Of a stretch of DNA of 64,000 bases, positions 1 through 9,786 are shown piece by piece. Location: assembly GCA_044224515.1 (NCBI GenBank), contig JBGAKH010000009.1, positions 148,590 through 212,589 on the forward strand, given 5' to 3'. A program made the position numbers and the translations under genes. This DNA is from JBBATK01 sp044224515 (lineage in GTDB: Bacteria > Bacteroidota > Ignavibacteria > Kapaibacteriales > NICIL-2). The notes under the pieces were generated by a model, which searched no databases, was not told the DNA's origin, and saw nothing but the letters and a program-made list of their open reading frames with translations. Positions within the stretch are counted from its first letter, which is position 1, and each line of letters begins with the position of its first letter.

Positions 1-578
1 CCCGCTGTGATGCAATGCGCAATCGTCTTTCAAAACCCGGTGAAAAAGTCCTTATGCACTGCTCGAATTTCCGCAGTGTGAAGCGTGTTCAAGATACCAT
101 TCGAATTCTCCAAGAAGTGCGAAAGAGCATCGATGCGCGCCTGGTCCTCATAGGTGATGGCCCCGAACGTGCCGATACCGAACGACTCAGTCGTGAACTT
201 CAAGTCAGCGATCACGTGACTTTCCTTGGCAAGCAGAACGCGCTGGCTGAGATTTTGTCGGCCGCCGATCTCTTTCTACTGCCTTCCCAATCGGAGAGTT
301 TTGGTCTCTCTGCCTTGGAAGCAATGTCATGTCACGTTCCTGTGGTCGCCTCGAACGTAGGCGGAATTCCTGAGTTGGTTACGCATGGTGAGAACGGATA
401 CATTGCGGAAATCGGAGACGTGCAACGCATGGCAAAGTATGCGGTGGAACTTCTCGGTAGCCCTAAGCGCTGGGCTGCCTTTAGCGAGAAGGCTCGACAA
501 TCCGCCGTCGAGAATTTTGATGTCAACCGCGTAGTTCCACAATATGAGGCTCTCTATTCAGAGGTCGTGTCGATCTAA
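1..578 (+). CDS. bshA: BshA-type glycosyltransferase, 3' part (5' end outside window)
   Basis: C-terminal half of a GT4-family retaining glycosyltransferase. The frame is open to the window edge (first full codon at base 3), so the ATG at 15 is internal; full BshA proteins are about 370-380 residues. BshA transfers GlcNAc from UDP-GlcNAc to L-malate, the first step of bacillithiol synthesis in the cytoplasm. Visible motifs are HCSNFRSVKRV, which closely matches the BshA 'ISNFRPVKRV' signature, the nucleotide-binding GDGPE, and the EX7E element ESFGLSALE followed by VASNVGG. The ending FDVNRVVPQYEALY also fits BshA. Other GT4 enzymes share the EX7E part, but the SNFR-VKRV motif makes BshA the best call. 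No downstream partner gene is visible in the window. Confidence 0.82.
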   Translation, partial: RCDAMRNRLSKPGEKVLMHCSNFRSVKRVQDTIRILQEVRKSIDARLVLIGDGPERADTERLSRELQVSDHVTFLGKQNALAEILSAADLFLLPSQSESFGLSALEAMSCHVPVVASNVGGIPELVTHGENGYIAEIGDVQRMAKYAVELLGSPKRWAAFSEKARQSAVENFDVNRVVPQYEALYSEVVSI

Positions 579-1117
579 ATACTATGGGCTTCGGGTCTGC
601 AGTGTTTTTGTGTTTTTGCTTCGTAGATGCATTCTGCGTAGGTACCGGCTAATCTGCGGAATGAACATTAGCCGGACAAGGGTGTCTTATCGATTGAAAG
701 TTCGTCATGAGAGCTACTTTAGGTTGATTCAGGGACATTTGGGTGCATTGCCGGCACATCCGGGTTGGAAATAGTGATGCGGGACTAACTCAACCATGCA
801 ATTTTTGCCCAAAATTGGACAATTCGAGACTTCTCTTTGCCTGGGCTGCGCATGCGCAGCCCTGGAATAAAAGACTAATAGACCTGTCTTGAGAAAGCTC
901 GCAGCGCACAGTATTTTCTTTGCCAAAAAGGGGAAATATGTCGCAAGGGGAGAGTTTTTGCGGGGATATACGGAGCTAATCGGGCAACTCAACGTGTGAA
1001 ATCCGTAGGATTACTCACCAACTCGGTTTGGGGTCGGGGCTACTTTGATCATAGACAATTGATCAAGTGAGTTTCATGACGTGCCTGAGGATATGGCACG
1101 AACGCTGTTGGAGTTTT
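579..1117. other. Intergenic region without a recognisable gene
   Basis: About 540 bases between bshA and the first large secreted-protein gene. Short open frames exist on both strands, but none has a recognisable product or a good ribosome binding site. The only clear structure is a perfect 20-base palindrome at 843-862. The promoter of the downstream gene should lie here, but I see no convincing -35/-10 pair. Confidence 0.5.
843..862. repeat. Perfect 20-bp palindrome
   Basis: GGGCTGCGCATGCGCAGCCC is its own reverse complement. As a hairpin it would have an 8-bp GC-rich stem and a CATG loop. No T-run follows on either strand, so it is not a standard intrinsic terminator; it could be a dimeric protein-binding site or one of the dispersed hairpins of this window. 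Confidence 0.6.
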
Positions 1118-4100
1118 ATGAAGCACCTTTTCTGTACCATTGTTCTGTTTTGTTCCATTGTGAGCCTTCGTGCTCAAGTGTATAGTGGAAATCAGAACCC
1201 TTCTTCAAAAATCAGTTCATACAATGCACAGTGCGCGTGTGTGAATGTGACAAACCCCGGCGCCTTTCGAGTTGGCGACCGAGTTTTGATCATTCAGATG
1301 CAGGGTGCATCTCTTTCTCTCGATAACTCCGAGAATTTCGGGTATCCTCAAGTTCCGGCTTCTTCCGGCTACTTTGAATTCAACAGCGTCGCGGCGATCG
1401 ATGGAGCTACCATCAGTTTGAGCTATTCGCTTCAGCACAGTTTCGACATGCAGAACGGCTCTGTACAGCTCGTGAAAGTGCTGAACGGTACAGATTTAAA
1501 CGTTGCTCAACTCAGCTGCGCTAAATGGGATGGAAACAGCGGTGGAGTAATCGTTATTGAAGCAACAAACAGTGTGACACTTTTTGGTCCCATCGATGCC
1601 AGCGCTTGTGGTTTTCGTGGTGGACTGAGTGTTGCAGGCTCCTACCAATGCGGCATTCACGATGTCTATCTACCGGCTACCAGCACCGATGGAGCAATTA
1701 AAGGCGAAGGAATCTCCATCAACAGTCTTGGTCTTCGAGCACGCGGTGCATGGGCTAATGGCGGTGGCGGCGGAAACAACCACAATGCCGGTGGTGGCGG
1801 TGGTTCGCTTGCCGCTGCAGGTGGTTTTGGCGGATTTGCATGGGGTAACTGCGCTATTCGCAACGACGCACAAACACGCGGCATTGGTGGCTTTGCATTG
1901 AGTGTGAGCTCAGTTGATCCGCGCGCCTATCTAGGCGGTGGTGGTGGTGCGGGACATCGTAACGACAACAATCCTTCTGCCGGTGCCAATGGTGGTGGAA
2001 TCATCATCATTGTGGCAAAAACTCTTAACGCCAACAATAGCTCAATCATAAGCCGTGGAGCTGACGCACAGCGCTGTGAGATGGACGGTGCAGGTGGAGG
2101 AGGAGCAGGTGGTTCTGTGGCTTTAATCTGTGAAAACTTCTTGTCTTCCTGTGTAGTCGACATCTCCGGCGGTAATGGTGGTGACGCTCGTAATCCTCAC
2201 GGACCCGGCGGTGGAGGAAGTGGCGGAGTACTCATGCTCAGCCAGAATCAGATCCCTAGTGGTCTTCAACTCCGTGCACAAGGCGGCAAATCCGGTATGA
2301 ACTATGAATTGGGCGCTGCAGCGCAGTCCTTTATCGTCAACGCGTACGGTGCTACAGCCGGACAAGACGGTGTTGTGCTGAGCTCCGTACGTCAACCCCA
2401 ATCCGGTACTCCCGTAAATCGTATGACCTTGAACTTGGGTGCGCGTCGTACCGTTTGTTCAGGCACAAGCGAACAACTCCGCGCAAACCTTCAAGGCGGC
2501 GTCGCTCCTTTTAGTTATTCATGGTATCCTGTTTCAGTTGTCTCGTCTTCAACCATCGAAAACCCGGTGTTTACATCGAGCGAAAGTTCCATGGTTAGCT
2601 GCACGGTTCGTGATTCACGCGGATGTGTTAGCGTTGACAGTGTGTACATTCAAGTAGCTCCCTCCATTGGCATTCTTATGAAAGACACTGTGCGTGCATG
2701 TGCAGGAAATGTCGTAACACTCGATGCTCAAGTGTTTGGTGGTTCCGGCGATGTGGTGACACAATGGTCACCTGCAACCGGTCTCAGCAGCACCCATGGT
2801 CTTCAAGTGCTTGCTCGTCCGAGTGCCAGTTGTACCTATGTACTTAGCGTACAAGATCGCAATGGATGTATCGCTGTCGATTCCGTACGCATCAACATTG
2901 GCGTCGAACAAGAGCTGGCAGTCAAAGGAGATCGTATCGTTTGCGCCGGCACCGAACATGAGTACACAACAGGACTGCCTTCAGGTGTTCAGTTACTGTG
3001 GTCGGCAACCGGATGCCTATCGTTGAATATTGACCACGCTCGAAATTCAGCACGTGTTGTGTGGGGTTACGGTCAATCCGGATCGCTGAGTGTAAGCGGA
3101 GACGCACGTGAGTGTGTTGGTATGCAGAGCATTGCGGTGGAGATTGAAGCCGTGCCCACACCCAAACTTCAAGAAAAGACAGTGACGATGTGTGAAGGTG
3201 ACAGCCTCGTCTTGGACGCCGGCGACTTCGCAAAGTTTTCGTGGACCAGTGGTGAAACTAGCCGTCGCATTGTTGTTCGTTCAGCAGGCACCTACGGTGT
3301 GAACGTATGGAATTCACAAGGTTGTGAGTCTGAGCTGATCAAGCAAACTGTACTCGTTGCCGAGCGCCCACACCCAATCATCCGGCAAACGGTTGTTTCC
3401 TCCAATCCTTGCGTTGCAGACGAGATTGAACTCGAAGCAGGCGAGTGGAGTTCCTACCAATGGTCTACCGGAGACCGTAGTCGTCGCATTCGCGTACGCA
3501 CCGCCGGTGAGTACTCAGTAACAGTCACAAACGCTTCGGGCTGTAGTGCTCAGAGCGATGTGGTGAATCTGCAGCTCGGGGCAGATCGTCGTCCTGCATT
3601 GACAGGGGCCACGGATGTGTGTGCACATTCAGTTGCGGTTTACCGTGCAGACGGTTTGGCTACAAGCTACTTCAGCTGGAACGTTGACGGTGCTGAAGAG
3701 GTGACCTACATGGGATCACGCAACGATTCTGTGCGCGTGCAATGGTATTCGAAGAGCGATAAAGGCACAGTGAAGCTGAGTGAAAACACAGCGGCAGGTT
3801 GTACAGTTGAGCGTGTAATGAACATTAACATTACTCGTATTCCTACTCCCTCGGTTGTAGTTGACAAAACCGATATCGTTGATGGTGATGTTGCTCAACT
3901 CCGTGCAACTGCCGGTTATACTGCGTACCTCTGGTCAACAGGTGAAACAAGCCCAAGTATCTTTGTTCGTACAAGTTCAAAAGTTTGGGTTGTGGTAGCA
4001 AACGTAAAGGGTTGCACACAGAGTTCCGACACGGTTCAGATTCGTGTTCATGCGCTTGACGAGGCGAAAGTCTTGGCTAGTCGTCGTAGTGCCTGCGAAG

Positions 4101-5131
4101 GTGAACGCATCACGCTCAAGGCTTCTTCAACCGTTGGTTCCATTCTGTGGAGTACCGGTGAGAAGTCTTCCCAGATCAGCGTAAACCATAGCGGTCTGTA
4201 CTTCTACACAGTCAGCAACGGATCAAAGACACAAGTTTCGGACTCAGTTCAAATCGAGTTTTTTGCAGGCAGTCCGGCTCAGGTTCGTCGCGAAGGATCG
4301 ATGCTTGTTGCCAATGAAGCTGCAGCATTCCAATGGTTCCAAAACGGTATAGCAATAGCCGGAGCCACATCGCAGCGTTATCAGCCAACCTGCGATGCAC
4401 GATTTAGCGTGGTTGTCGCCAATGTGCATGGATGTACTTCTGCTTCGGAAGCATACATGTTTCACAAAGTACTGCGCTATTCTCTCGGTGTAGGCAGCGT
4501 GCACGCTGCAGCTGGAGTTCAAACGCAGATCCCGATTTCCGTTCATTTCACTGATGCTGCTCCGTTGTCAACTCCAACTCGCGTGGACTTTAAGCTCTAC
4601 GCATCCGCGCAAATGGTTCATGTTCCGGACAACACCTTGAACACGAGCGTTGAAGGCGACAAGCTCGTCATGAGTTTTTCGCTTGCCTTGACACAGAGTA
4701 CCGAGATCGTAGTTCCGTGTGAATTGTTGTTGAGCGACAGCGTACGCTCATCGCTCCATCTTGAAATGGTTTCCACATCGGACAGCAGCGAGGTATTGAT
4801 CCAGGATGGTTTCGTAGAATTGTTAGGTCAATGCGGTCGCAGTTCCGCACAACGTGTTTCCACTAGCGAGGCACTTCGCATCAGCGCCGTCTATCCGAAT
4901 CCCTCCACCGAAGATGTTACGATTGACTACAGTCTTTGCGAAAGTGGTCACAGCAGTTTACGCGTGTTTGATCTGAATGGTCAGCTTCGTGCAGAGCTGT
5001 TTAACGGACTGCGCGAGCGCGGAAACTATAGTGTACACCTGGACACATCCGTGTTCCCAAGTGCAGAGTACATTTTGGTTTTGGAGTCTCCGAGCCGTCA
5101 TACCACAAGCACGATGAATGTTGCTCATTAA
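1118..5131 (+). CDS. Secreted glycine-rich/Ig-like repeat protein with T9SS sorting domain
   Basis: Predicted cell-surface or secreted protein of 1337 residues. The start at 1118 is preferred over GTG 1067 and ATG 1076: GGAG at 1110-1113 lies four bases upstream and the product begins with a clean signal peptide, MKHLFCTIVLFCSIVSLRAQ. Residues about 207-400 are glycine-rich with runs of Gly, possibly a beta-helix-like surface module. Next come several Ig/PKD-like modules with recurring 'WSTGE.S..I.V...G.Y.V.V....GC' blocks and paired cysteines. The last 80 or so residues (from about 1257) are a T9SS type-A sorting domain, starting VYPNPSTEDVTI and containing LRVFDLNGQL. The sorting domain implies export across the outer membrane by T9SS and cleavage or anchoring. 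Adhesion or a matrix role is inferred. It is followed by a terminator, so it is probably monocistronic. Confidence 0.85.
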   Translation: MKHLFCTIVLFCSIVSLRAQVYSGNQNPSSKISSYNAQCACVNVTNPGAFRVGDRVLIIQMQGASLSLDNSENFGYPQVPASSGYFEFNSVAAIDGATISLSYSLQHSFDMQNGSVQLVKVLNGTDLNVAQLSCAKWDGNSGGVIVIEATNSVTLFGPIDASACGFRGGLSVAGSYQCGIHDVYLPATSTDGAIKGEGISINSLGLRARGAWANGGGGGNNHNAGGGGGSLAAAGGFGGFAWGNCAIRNDAQTRGIGGFALSVSSVDPRAYLGGGGGAGHRNDNNPSAGANGGGIIIIVAKTLNANNSSIISRGADAQRCEMDGAGGGGAGGSVALICENFLSSCVVDISGGNGGDARNPHGPGGGGSGGVLMLSQNQIPSGLQLRAQGGKSGMNYELGAAAQSFIVNAYGATAGQDGVVLSSVRQPQSGTPVNRMTLNLGARRTVCSGTSEQLRANLQGGVAPFSYSWYPVSVVSSSTIENPVFTSSESSMVSCTVRDSRGCVSVDSVYIQVAPSIGILMKDTVRACAGNVVTLDAQVFGGSGDVVTQWSPATGLSSTHGLQVLARPSASCTYVLSVQDRNGCIAVDSVRINIGVEQELAVKGDRIVCAGTEHEYTTGLPSGVQLLWSATGCLSLNIDHARNSARVVWGYGQSGSLSVSGDARECVGMQSIAVEIEAVPTPKLQEKTVTMCEGDSLVLDAGDFAKFSWTSGETSRRIVVRSAGTYGVNVWNSQGCESELIKQTVLVAERPHPIIRQTVVSSNPCVADEIELEAGEWSSYQWSTGDRSRRIRVRTAGEYSVTVTNASGCSAQSDVVNLQLGADRRPALTGATDVCAHSVAVYRADGLATSYFSWNVDGAEEVTYMGSRNDSVRVQWYSKSDKGTVKLSENTAAGCTVERVMNINITRIPTPSVVVDKTDIVDGDVAQLRATAGYTAYLWSTGETSPSIFVRTSSKVWVVVANVKGCTQSSDTVQIRVHALDEAKVLASRRSACEGERITLKASSTVGSILWSTGEKSSQISVNHSGLYFYTVSNGSKTQVSDSVQIEFFAGSPAQVRREGSMLVANEAAAFQWFQNGIAIAGATSQRYQPTCDARFSVVVANVHGCTSASEAYMFHKVLRYSLGVGSVHAAAGVQTQIPISVHFTDAAPLSTPTRVDFKLYASAQMVHVPDNTLNTSVEGDKLVMSFSLALTQSTEIVVPCELLLSDSVRSSLHLEMVSTSDSSEVLIQDGFVELLGQCGRSSAQRVSTSEALRISAVYPNPSTEDVTIDYSLCESGHSSLRVFDLNGQLRAELFNGLRERGNYSVHLDTSVFPSAEYILVLESPSRHTTSTMNVAH

Positions 5132-5198
5132 AGCCTAACAACGCAGATCGGACACCTCGTACACGGTCCACCATCGAAAAATTTCTCCTCCAACAGAG

Positions 5199-5239
5199 AA
5201 CCCGTTTACCATATGGAAGTGGTGGCGGGTTATTTTTTT
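5199..5239 (+). terminator. Intrinsic terminator after the glycine-rich T9SS gene
   Basis: Six-base stem AACCCG (5199-5204) pairs with CGGGTT (5226-5231) and is followed by ATTTTTTT. It lies about 70 bases past the stop codon. The loop is long (21 bases), so the fold is moderate, but the T-run is strong. Confidence 0.6.
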
Positions 5240-5312
5240 GCCATCTTCTTGCTGAGTCATTGAAAGGGTAGGTGATATATTAGCATCTGGACTTTTGTGT
5301 GTACGAGGCTCT

Positions 5313-8300
5313 ATGGGGATACGCGGTCAATCACGTCTGATAACTTCTTCAGCGCTTCTACTTCTGCTGGCACTTCGAGTATTTGCGGCTCAGCCGGTGT
5401 CGTTTTCAGAGATACGCCAAGATTACTTCATTGAGAATAGGGGACAAGTTCTCGTTTGTGATTCAAGCATGGGCACTGTGCGTTTCTACGCGCGTATGCA
5501 TGGCTATCAGATCTATATCTGCGATGAGGGTATTAGCTATGTTCTTAGTGAAGCGCAATCGGGCCAACTTGTGCAAGCGGATCGGCCGGGGCTGCGATGC
5601 TTACCCGCTCCATTTCAGCTACGAAGAATGGATCTGCGTCTGGTTGGACGACAACTGAGCTCTCAGGTAGAGGGTCAAAGCATTCTCAGTCAACGCATAA
5701 GCTTCCGACGTCCGCACCTTAACGTTGAGTCTGTTGAGGTCAGCTGTTTCGATGAACTCTACTACCGAAACGTCTACAATGGAATTGACCTACGGTTTCG
5801 ACTACAAAACGGAGCATTGAAGTATGACTTCATCGTTCATCCCGGAGCAGATGCATCTCGCATCGCACTAAAACTGGAGCATGCAAACGGATTGGAGTTG
5901 ACAGAGGAGGGGCGTTTGCGCATGACGGTGGGTCAGCACGTCCTGCAAGACGAAGCGCCGATTGCATGGCAGAACGACAGTCAGGGTGTGAAGCGCGATG
6001 TTGCAGTCCACTACCATATCGATTATGCTCAACAAATACGATTCAGGTATGATAGCTACGACAAGGGACGAGAGTTTGTCATTGATCCCGCTATCACCTG
6101 GGCCACGTTTTTTGGGGGAACGAAGGACGACCAGATTCAAGACGTAGCGCTTGACAAGAGCGGAAATCTCATTATCTGCGGCTCTTCGCAGAGTGATATT
6201 TTTCCGGGGACCGGTACAGTGAAAAACGGTGATTACGATCTCTTTCTGAGCAGCTTCACCCCAAATGGACAACTCATTGCGAGCACCTACCTCGGTTCCA
6301 CCGATTTGGAGATAGCCTATGGCCTTGCTATCGATAACAGTGGCAACATCTTCGTATGTGGTGAGTCTAAAAGTCTCGATCTAGGATTTGCTGTAAATGT
6401 CTTCCAGGCTTTCAATGCCAAGTCCGGTGAGAAAGACGCACTGATCATCAAGTTTAACTCAGCCCTGAAGTACATCATAGGTACCTTCATAGGTGGTACA
6501 AGCATCGATGAAGCATTTGACATTGCTGTTGACGCCTCGGGAAATATTGGTGTAGTGGGTAAGACCAGTAGCTCGGACTTTCCTGTAAAGCAAGCACATT
6601 ACTCAAGACACAGCGGCAACTTTGATGCTTTTGTCAGCAAGTGGTCTAATACACTTAGCTACTTGTGGGGAACCTTCTACGGAGGTGCGGACCTTGACGC
6701 CGCTGTGGCAGTTGAGTTCGACGCATTGGGAAGACTGTATGTTGGTGGCGACTCACAAAGCACAGACCTACCGGATTTAAATGGATTTCAGCGGGTCAAT
6801 AAAGGTGCTTCAGATGGACTTTTGAGCTTATGGACCTCGAGCGGCGACCCGGTTGTCTTGAGCTTGCTTGGCGGGACAGGTTTTGATAATGTGCTAGGCC
6901 TGACCCTGTTCGGTAATCGCGTACTGGCCTGCGGAATTACCGGTAGCGGCAACAGTTTCCCATCCTTTGCGAACCCCCATGCATATGATCGCAGTGGGAA
7001 TACTTCGGATGGCTACGTGGCAATGTTCGATGAGAATATTGTAGGCAAGTGGTCCACCTTATGGGGAGGTGACAATGCAGAATACTTCTATAACGTAGCA
7101 GTGAACACAGACAGTTCAATTGTGTGCGTCGGAACTACCAATAGCAGCGACTATCCAACGAAGCGTCCAATTCAAGCGAATCACACGGATGGAGTGACGG
7201 ACTTGGTCGTGAATAAATTTGACTTTCAGGGATCAGCCGTTTGGGCAACTGCTCTTGGAGGCTCCAAAGCTGAAGGGGCTAGCTACACTGCTTTATGTTT
7301 GGATAAAATAGGGAACATGTATATCGGCGGCTCAACCTCGAGTCCGGATTTCCCCGTTCGCAATCCTCAGTTTCCCTCGCTCAGTGATGCCATTGCCGAT
7401 GGTGTTCTTGTCAAGATGTGTCCAACCACACCGATTGTGCACAGCTCAATTGCGGACACTGTGATTTGTGCCGGACGTAGTGTTCGCTTAAGCGTCGATA
7501 CGGGTTTGACAGCCATCCAATGGAGTACCGGAGCAACAACGGATTTTATCGATGTAAGTACAGCCGGTACATATTCCTATAGCGCAGTCTCAAAGTACGG
7601 TTGCCGTGCCTTGTCGGATACTATGAAACTGAGTGTGCAAAGCAAAGTAGCAGTGGGGGTACAACAACGTGGGAAGACGCAGCTGTGTCCGGGCGACAGC
7701 GTGTTGCTGTACTCACGTGAGCAGTTCGATGGCTACAGCTGGCGAGATCAGAATGGCAAGGAGGTCGGGACTACCGATTCTCTCTACGTTAAAACACCCG
7801 GGTCGTATTACTTGCAAGTAGTTGACCTCAGTGGTTGTCATGACAAGTCGGCAGTCTTCACCATTGGAGTAAACTCCAAACCAAAGCTTCATTATTCTGC
7901 ACTGATTGACGCCGGAACTCTCATCGACAGCGTTGGTGCAAACTTGGTATTGTGCCAAGGCCAACCGCTTGATCTGCGTATTGCTGTGGGGACAACCTAC
8001 TTTGTGTACTGGTCTAATGCAAAAGTTGGACAAACCATTCAGCCCACAACTTCAGAGAAGCTCGTAGCCTTCATAACCGACAGCTCCGGATGTCAGTGGG
8101 TAATGGACACGGTCAATGTCATCTTCACGAAGCGTTCTCCATTAACGCTCAATACCGCGGATACCGTATGTGCCTTGGAGCAAAGCAAGGTCGATATTCA
8201 AGGTGCCTTGAGTGGGCAACGATTTCTCTGGCGGGTTCAGGGTGGAACGATTGTCGGAACTCAAGATTCTTCCAGTATCAAGATCTCATGGAACGGCGTA

Positions 8301-9623
8301 GGTCAGTACACCGTTAGCGCGTATCCTTCCGGTGTAGGAGGCTGTGCCGATACCGGTCGATACACGATTGTTGTGCGGAATTCCTTGGCAGGAGGTATAA
8401 GTCTACCGGATGGTCCGTATATCTGCAAATCTAGCTCGGTACGTCTGTATGGTCCGAAAGGATATGCGAATTACACGTGGAATGGGGTCAGTGGAGGAGC
8501 GGACAGCCTTATTGCCAAGAGTGCCGGACGCTATACACTGCGATTTGATAATGGATTGGGCTGTGAGGGATTCGATACTGTGGATCTCGAAGATCCTATC
8601 AATGTCAGTCTCGACAACAATGCAATTTTCTTTGACACGACACGAGTTACACAGAGCTCGAGTAGACGTTTTCTCATTCGCAACGACGGCCTCGCTCCAC
8701 TTAGCCTTGGAACGCTCAACTTTGGCGTGAGCTCATTCGTCGTGGACTCGATTGTGCCTGGCGGACAGAGCACGATAGGGGTCGGAGACAGTGCCTGGGT
8801 TTACTTAAGTTTTCATCCGCTCTCAAGTGGCGACAGTTATGATACACTGTGGGTTCATTTGAAATTGCCCTGTACTGACTCCTTGAAAATCATAGCGCAT
8901 GGCATTGGTAAGTCGCTCCCGCCCGCACCAATCTTACGCTTCAGACTGACCGATCTTGATTTGGATCCGATGCAAAGTCCAATAACTATTCCGATACTCG
9001 CTTGGATGGACGTGCAAGAAACTCCTCCTCTAATTGACAGTCTTATCTTTAGAATTGATTATCCCTCTTCAATGATTCGCATAAACAGCGTGAGCAATGG
9101 ATCGGTGCGCAATAGTTGGGACCCTGCCCGCCAACGCATGCAGGCTTACCTAAGAGTCTTTGTAGATAGCTTAGCGTCAGTTCCAACCTCCATTTGTGCA
9201 CTCAATGCAACAGTGTTTCTAGGAGACCGGATGAAGGACAGCATGTATGTCGATAGTTGCGCACCCCATCCCGGTATGAATAGTTCTTTGAAGCTTGAGG
9301 GCTCTGAGCTACGATACCTGAATGTTTGTCAGACAGGTGGCACCAGGTTGCTTGGCTCCGGACCCGGTCAGCAGATGATGGTTTACCCGAATCCCTCCGA
9401 CGAGCAACTGCATTTAGATGTATTGAGCTCGGAAAATGCCGTTTTCGAGCTTGTCGTGGTCGACGTTCAGGGAGCTGAGATACTGAGGAGAGGTATCGCT
9501 ATGTCTGTTGGAGCTCAACAACACCTTCAGCTACCGGTGCAAGATTTTGAGAGCGGAGTGTATGTTATTCTTTTTCAAGGCCCTACGGGCACTACTGCAG
9601 TTCCGATTCAGGTCGTTCACTGA
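5313..9623 (+). CDS. Secreted SBBP beta-propeller/Ig-like protein with T9SS sorting domain
   Basis: Predicted T9SS cargo of 1436 residues. ATG 5313 is chosen over TTG 5295 because GAGG (5305-5308) precedes it and the signal peptide MGIRGQSRLITSSALLLLLA begins there. Residues about 30-255 match the N-terminal domain usually found before SBBP repeats ('YFIENRGQV', later 'DLRFRLQNGALKYDFIVHPGAD'). Residues about 266-700 contain repeated SBBP-type units such as GNLIICGSSQSDIFP and GNIFVCGESKS, expected to form a beta-propeller. Ig-like modules with WSTGAT motifs follow. The tail (from about 1355) has VYPNPSDEQLHLDV and ends in IQVVH, a type-A sorting domain. The role is unknown; extracellular binding is plausible. 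It follows the previous cargo gene but is separated from it by a terminator. Confidence 0.85.
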   Translation: MGIRGQSRLITSSALLLLLALRVFAAQPVSFSEIRQDYFIENRGQVLVCDSSMGTVRFYARMHGYQIYICDEGISYVLSEAQSGQLVQADRPGLRCLPAPFQLRRMDLRLVGRQLSSQVEGQSILSQRISFRRPHLNVESVEVSCFDELYYRNVYNGIDLRFRLQNGALKYDFIVHPGADASRIALKLEHANGLELTEEGRLRMTVGQHVLQDEAPIAWQNDSQGVKRDVAVHYHIDYAQQIRFRYDSYDKGREFVIDPAITWATFFGGTKDDQIQDVALDKSGNLIICGSSQSDIFPGTGTVKNGDYDLFLSSFTPNGQLIASTYLGSTDLEIAYGLAIDNSGNIFVCGESKSLDLGFAVNVFQAFNAKSGEKDALIIKFNSALKYIIGTFIGGTSIDEAFDIAVDASGNIGVVGKTSSSDFPVKQAHYSRHSGNFDAFVSKWSNTLSYLWGTFYGGADLDAAVAVEFDALGRLYVGGDSQSTDLPDLNGFQRVNKGASDGLLSLWTSSGDPVVLSLLGGTGFDNVLGLTLFGNRVLACGITGSGNSFPSFANPHAYDRSGNTSDGYVAMFDENIVGKWSTLWGGDNAEYFYNVAVNTDSSIVCVGTTNSSDYPTKRPIQANHTDGVTDLVVNKFDFQGSAVWATALGGSKAEGASYTALCLDKIGNMYIGGSTSSPDFPVRNPQFPSLSDAIADGVLVKMCPTTPIVHSSIADTVICAGRSVRLSVDTGLTAIQWSTGATTDFIDVSTAGTYSYSAVSKYGCRALSDTMKLSVQSKVAVGVQQRGKTQLCPGDSVLLYSREQFDGYSWRDQNGKEVGTTDSLYVKTPGSYYLQVVDLSGCHDKSAVFTIGVNSKPKLHYSALIDAGTLIDSVGANLVLCQGQPLDLRIAVGTTYFVYWSNAKVGQTIQPTTSEKLVAFITDSSGCQWVMDTVNVIFTKRSPLTLNTADTVCALEQSKVDIQGALSGQRFLWRVQGGTIVGTQDSSSIKISWNGVGQYTVSAYPSGVGGCADTGRYTIVVRNSLAGGISLPDGPYICKSSSVRLYGPKGYANYTWNGVSGGADSLIAKSAGRYTLRFDNGLGCEGFDTVDLEDPINVSLDNNAIFFDTTRVTQSSSRRFLIRNDGLAPLSLGTLNFGVSSFVVDSIVPGGQSTIGVGDSAWVYLSFHPLSSGDSYDTLWVHLKLPCTDSLKIIAHGIGKSLPPAPILRFRLTDLDLDPMQSPITIPILAWMDVQETPPLIDSLIFRIDYPSSMIRINSVSNGSVRNSWDPARQRMQAYLRVFVDSLASVPTSICALNATVFLGDRMKDSMYVDSCAPHPGMNSSLKLEGSELRYLNVCQTGGTRLLGSGPGQQMMVYPNPSDEQLHLDVLSSENAVFELVVVDVQGAEILRRGIAMSVGAQQHLQLPVQDFESGVYVILFQGPTGTTAVPIQVVH

Positions 9624-9748
9624 GAAAGTCAGTAAAAACACGCAGAAGAGCTTAAATATTTATTCATTGAAGCCGATAACCTAGCAAACGATGCGGCGGA
9701 GCTGCATCCAAACCTTCAGGACGAAGCAAGAGATTCATCACAATGGGG

Positions 9749-9761
9749 CTGCCGAAGGCAG
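9749..9761. repeat. Mini-hairpin, GAA loop
   Basis: CTGCC-GAA-GGCAG on the plus strand, with a five-base stem closed by C-G around a GAA triloop. The context GCCGAAGGC followed by 'AGAACCAT' resembles that at 27902 ('GGGACCAT'). It is one of a family of GNA-loop hairpins in intergenic DNA of this window. Confidence 0.4.
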
Positions 9762-9786
9762 AACCATAGCCTACAATCTCCGCTGA

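Noticed and set aside
1666..2163. Proline- and alanine-rich minus-strand frames
   Set aside because: Antisense reading of the glycine-codon-rich region of the first T9SS cargo gene.
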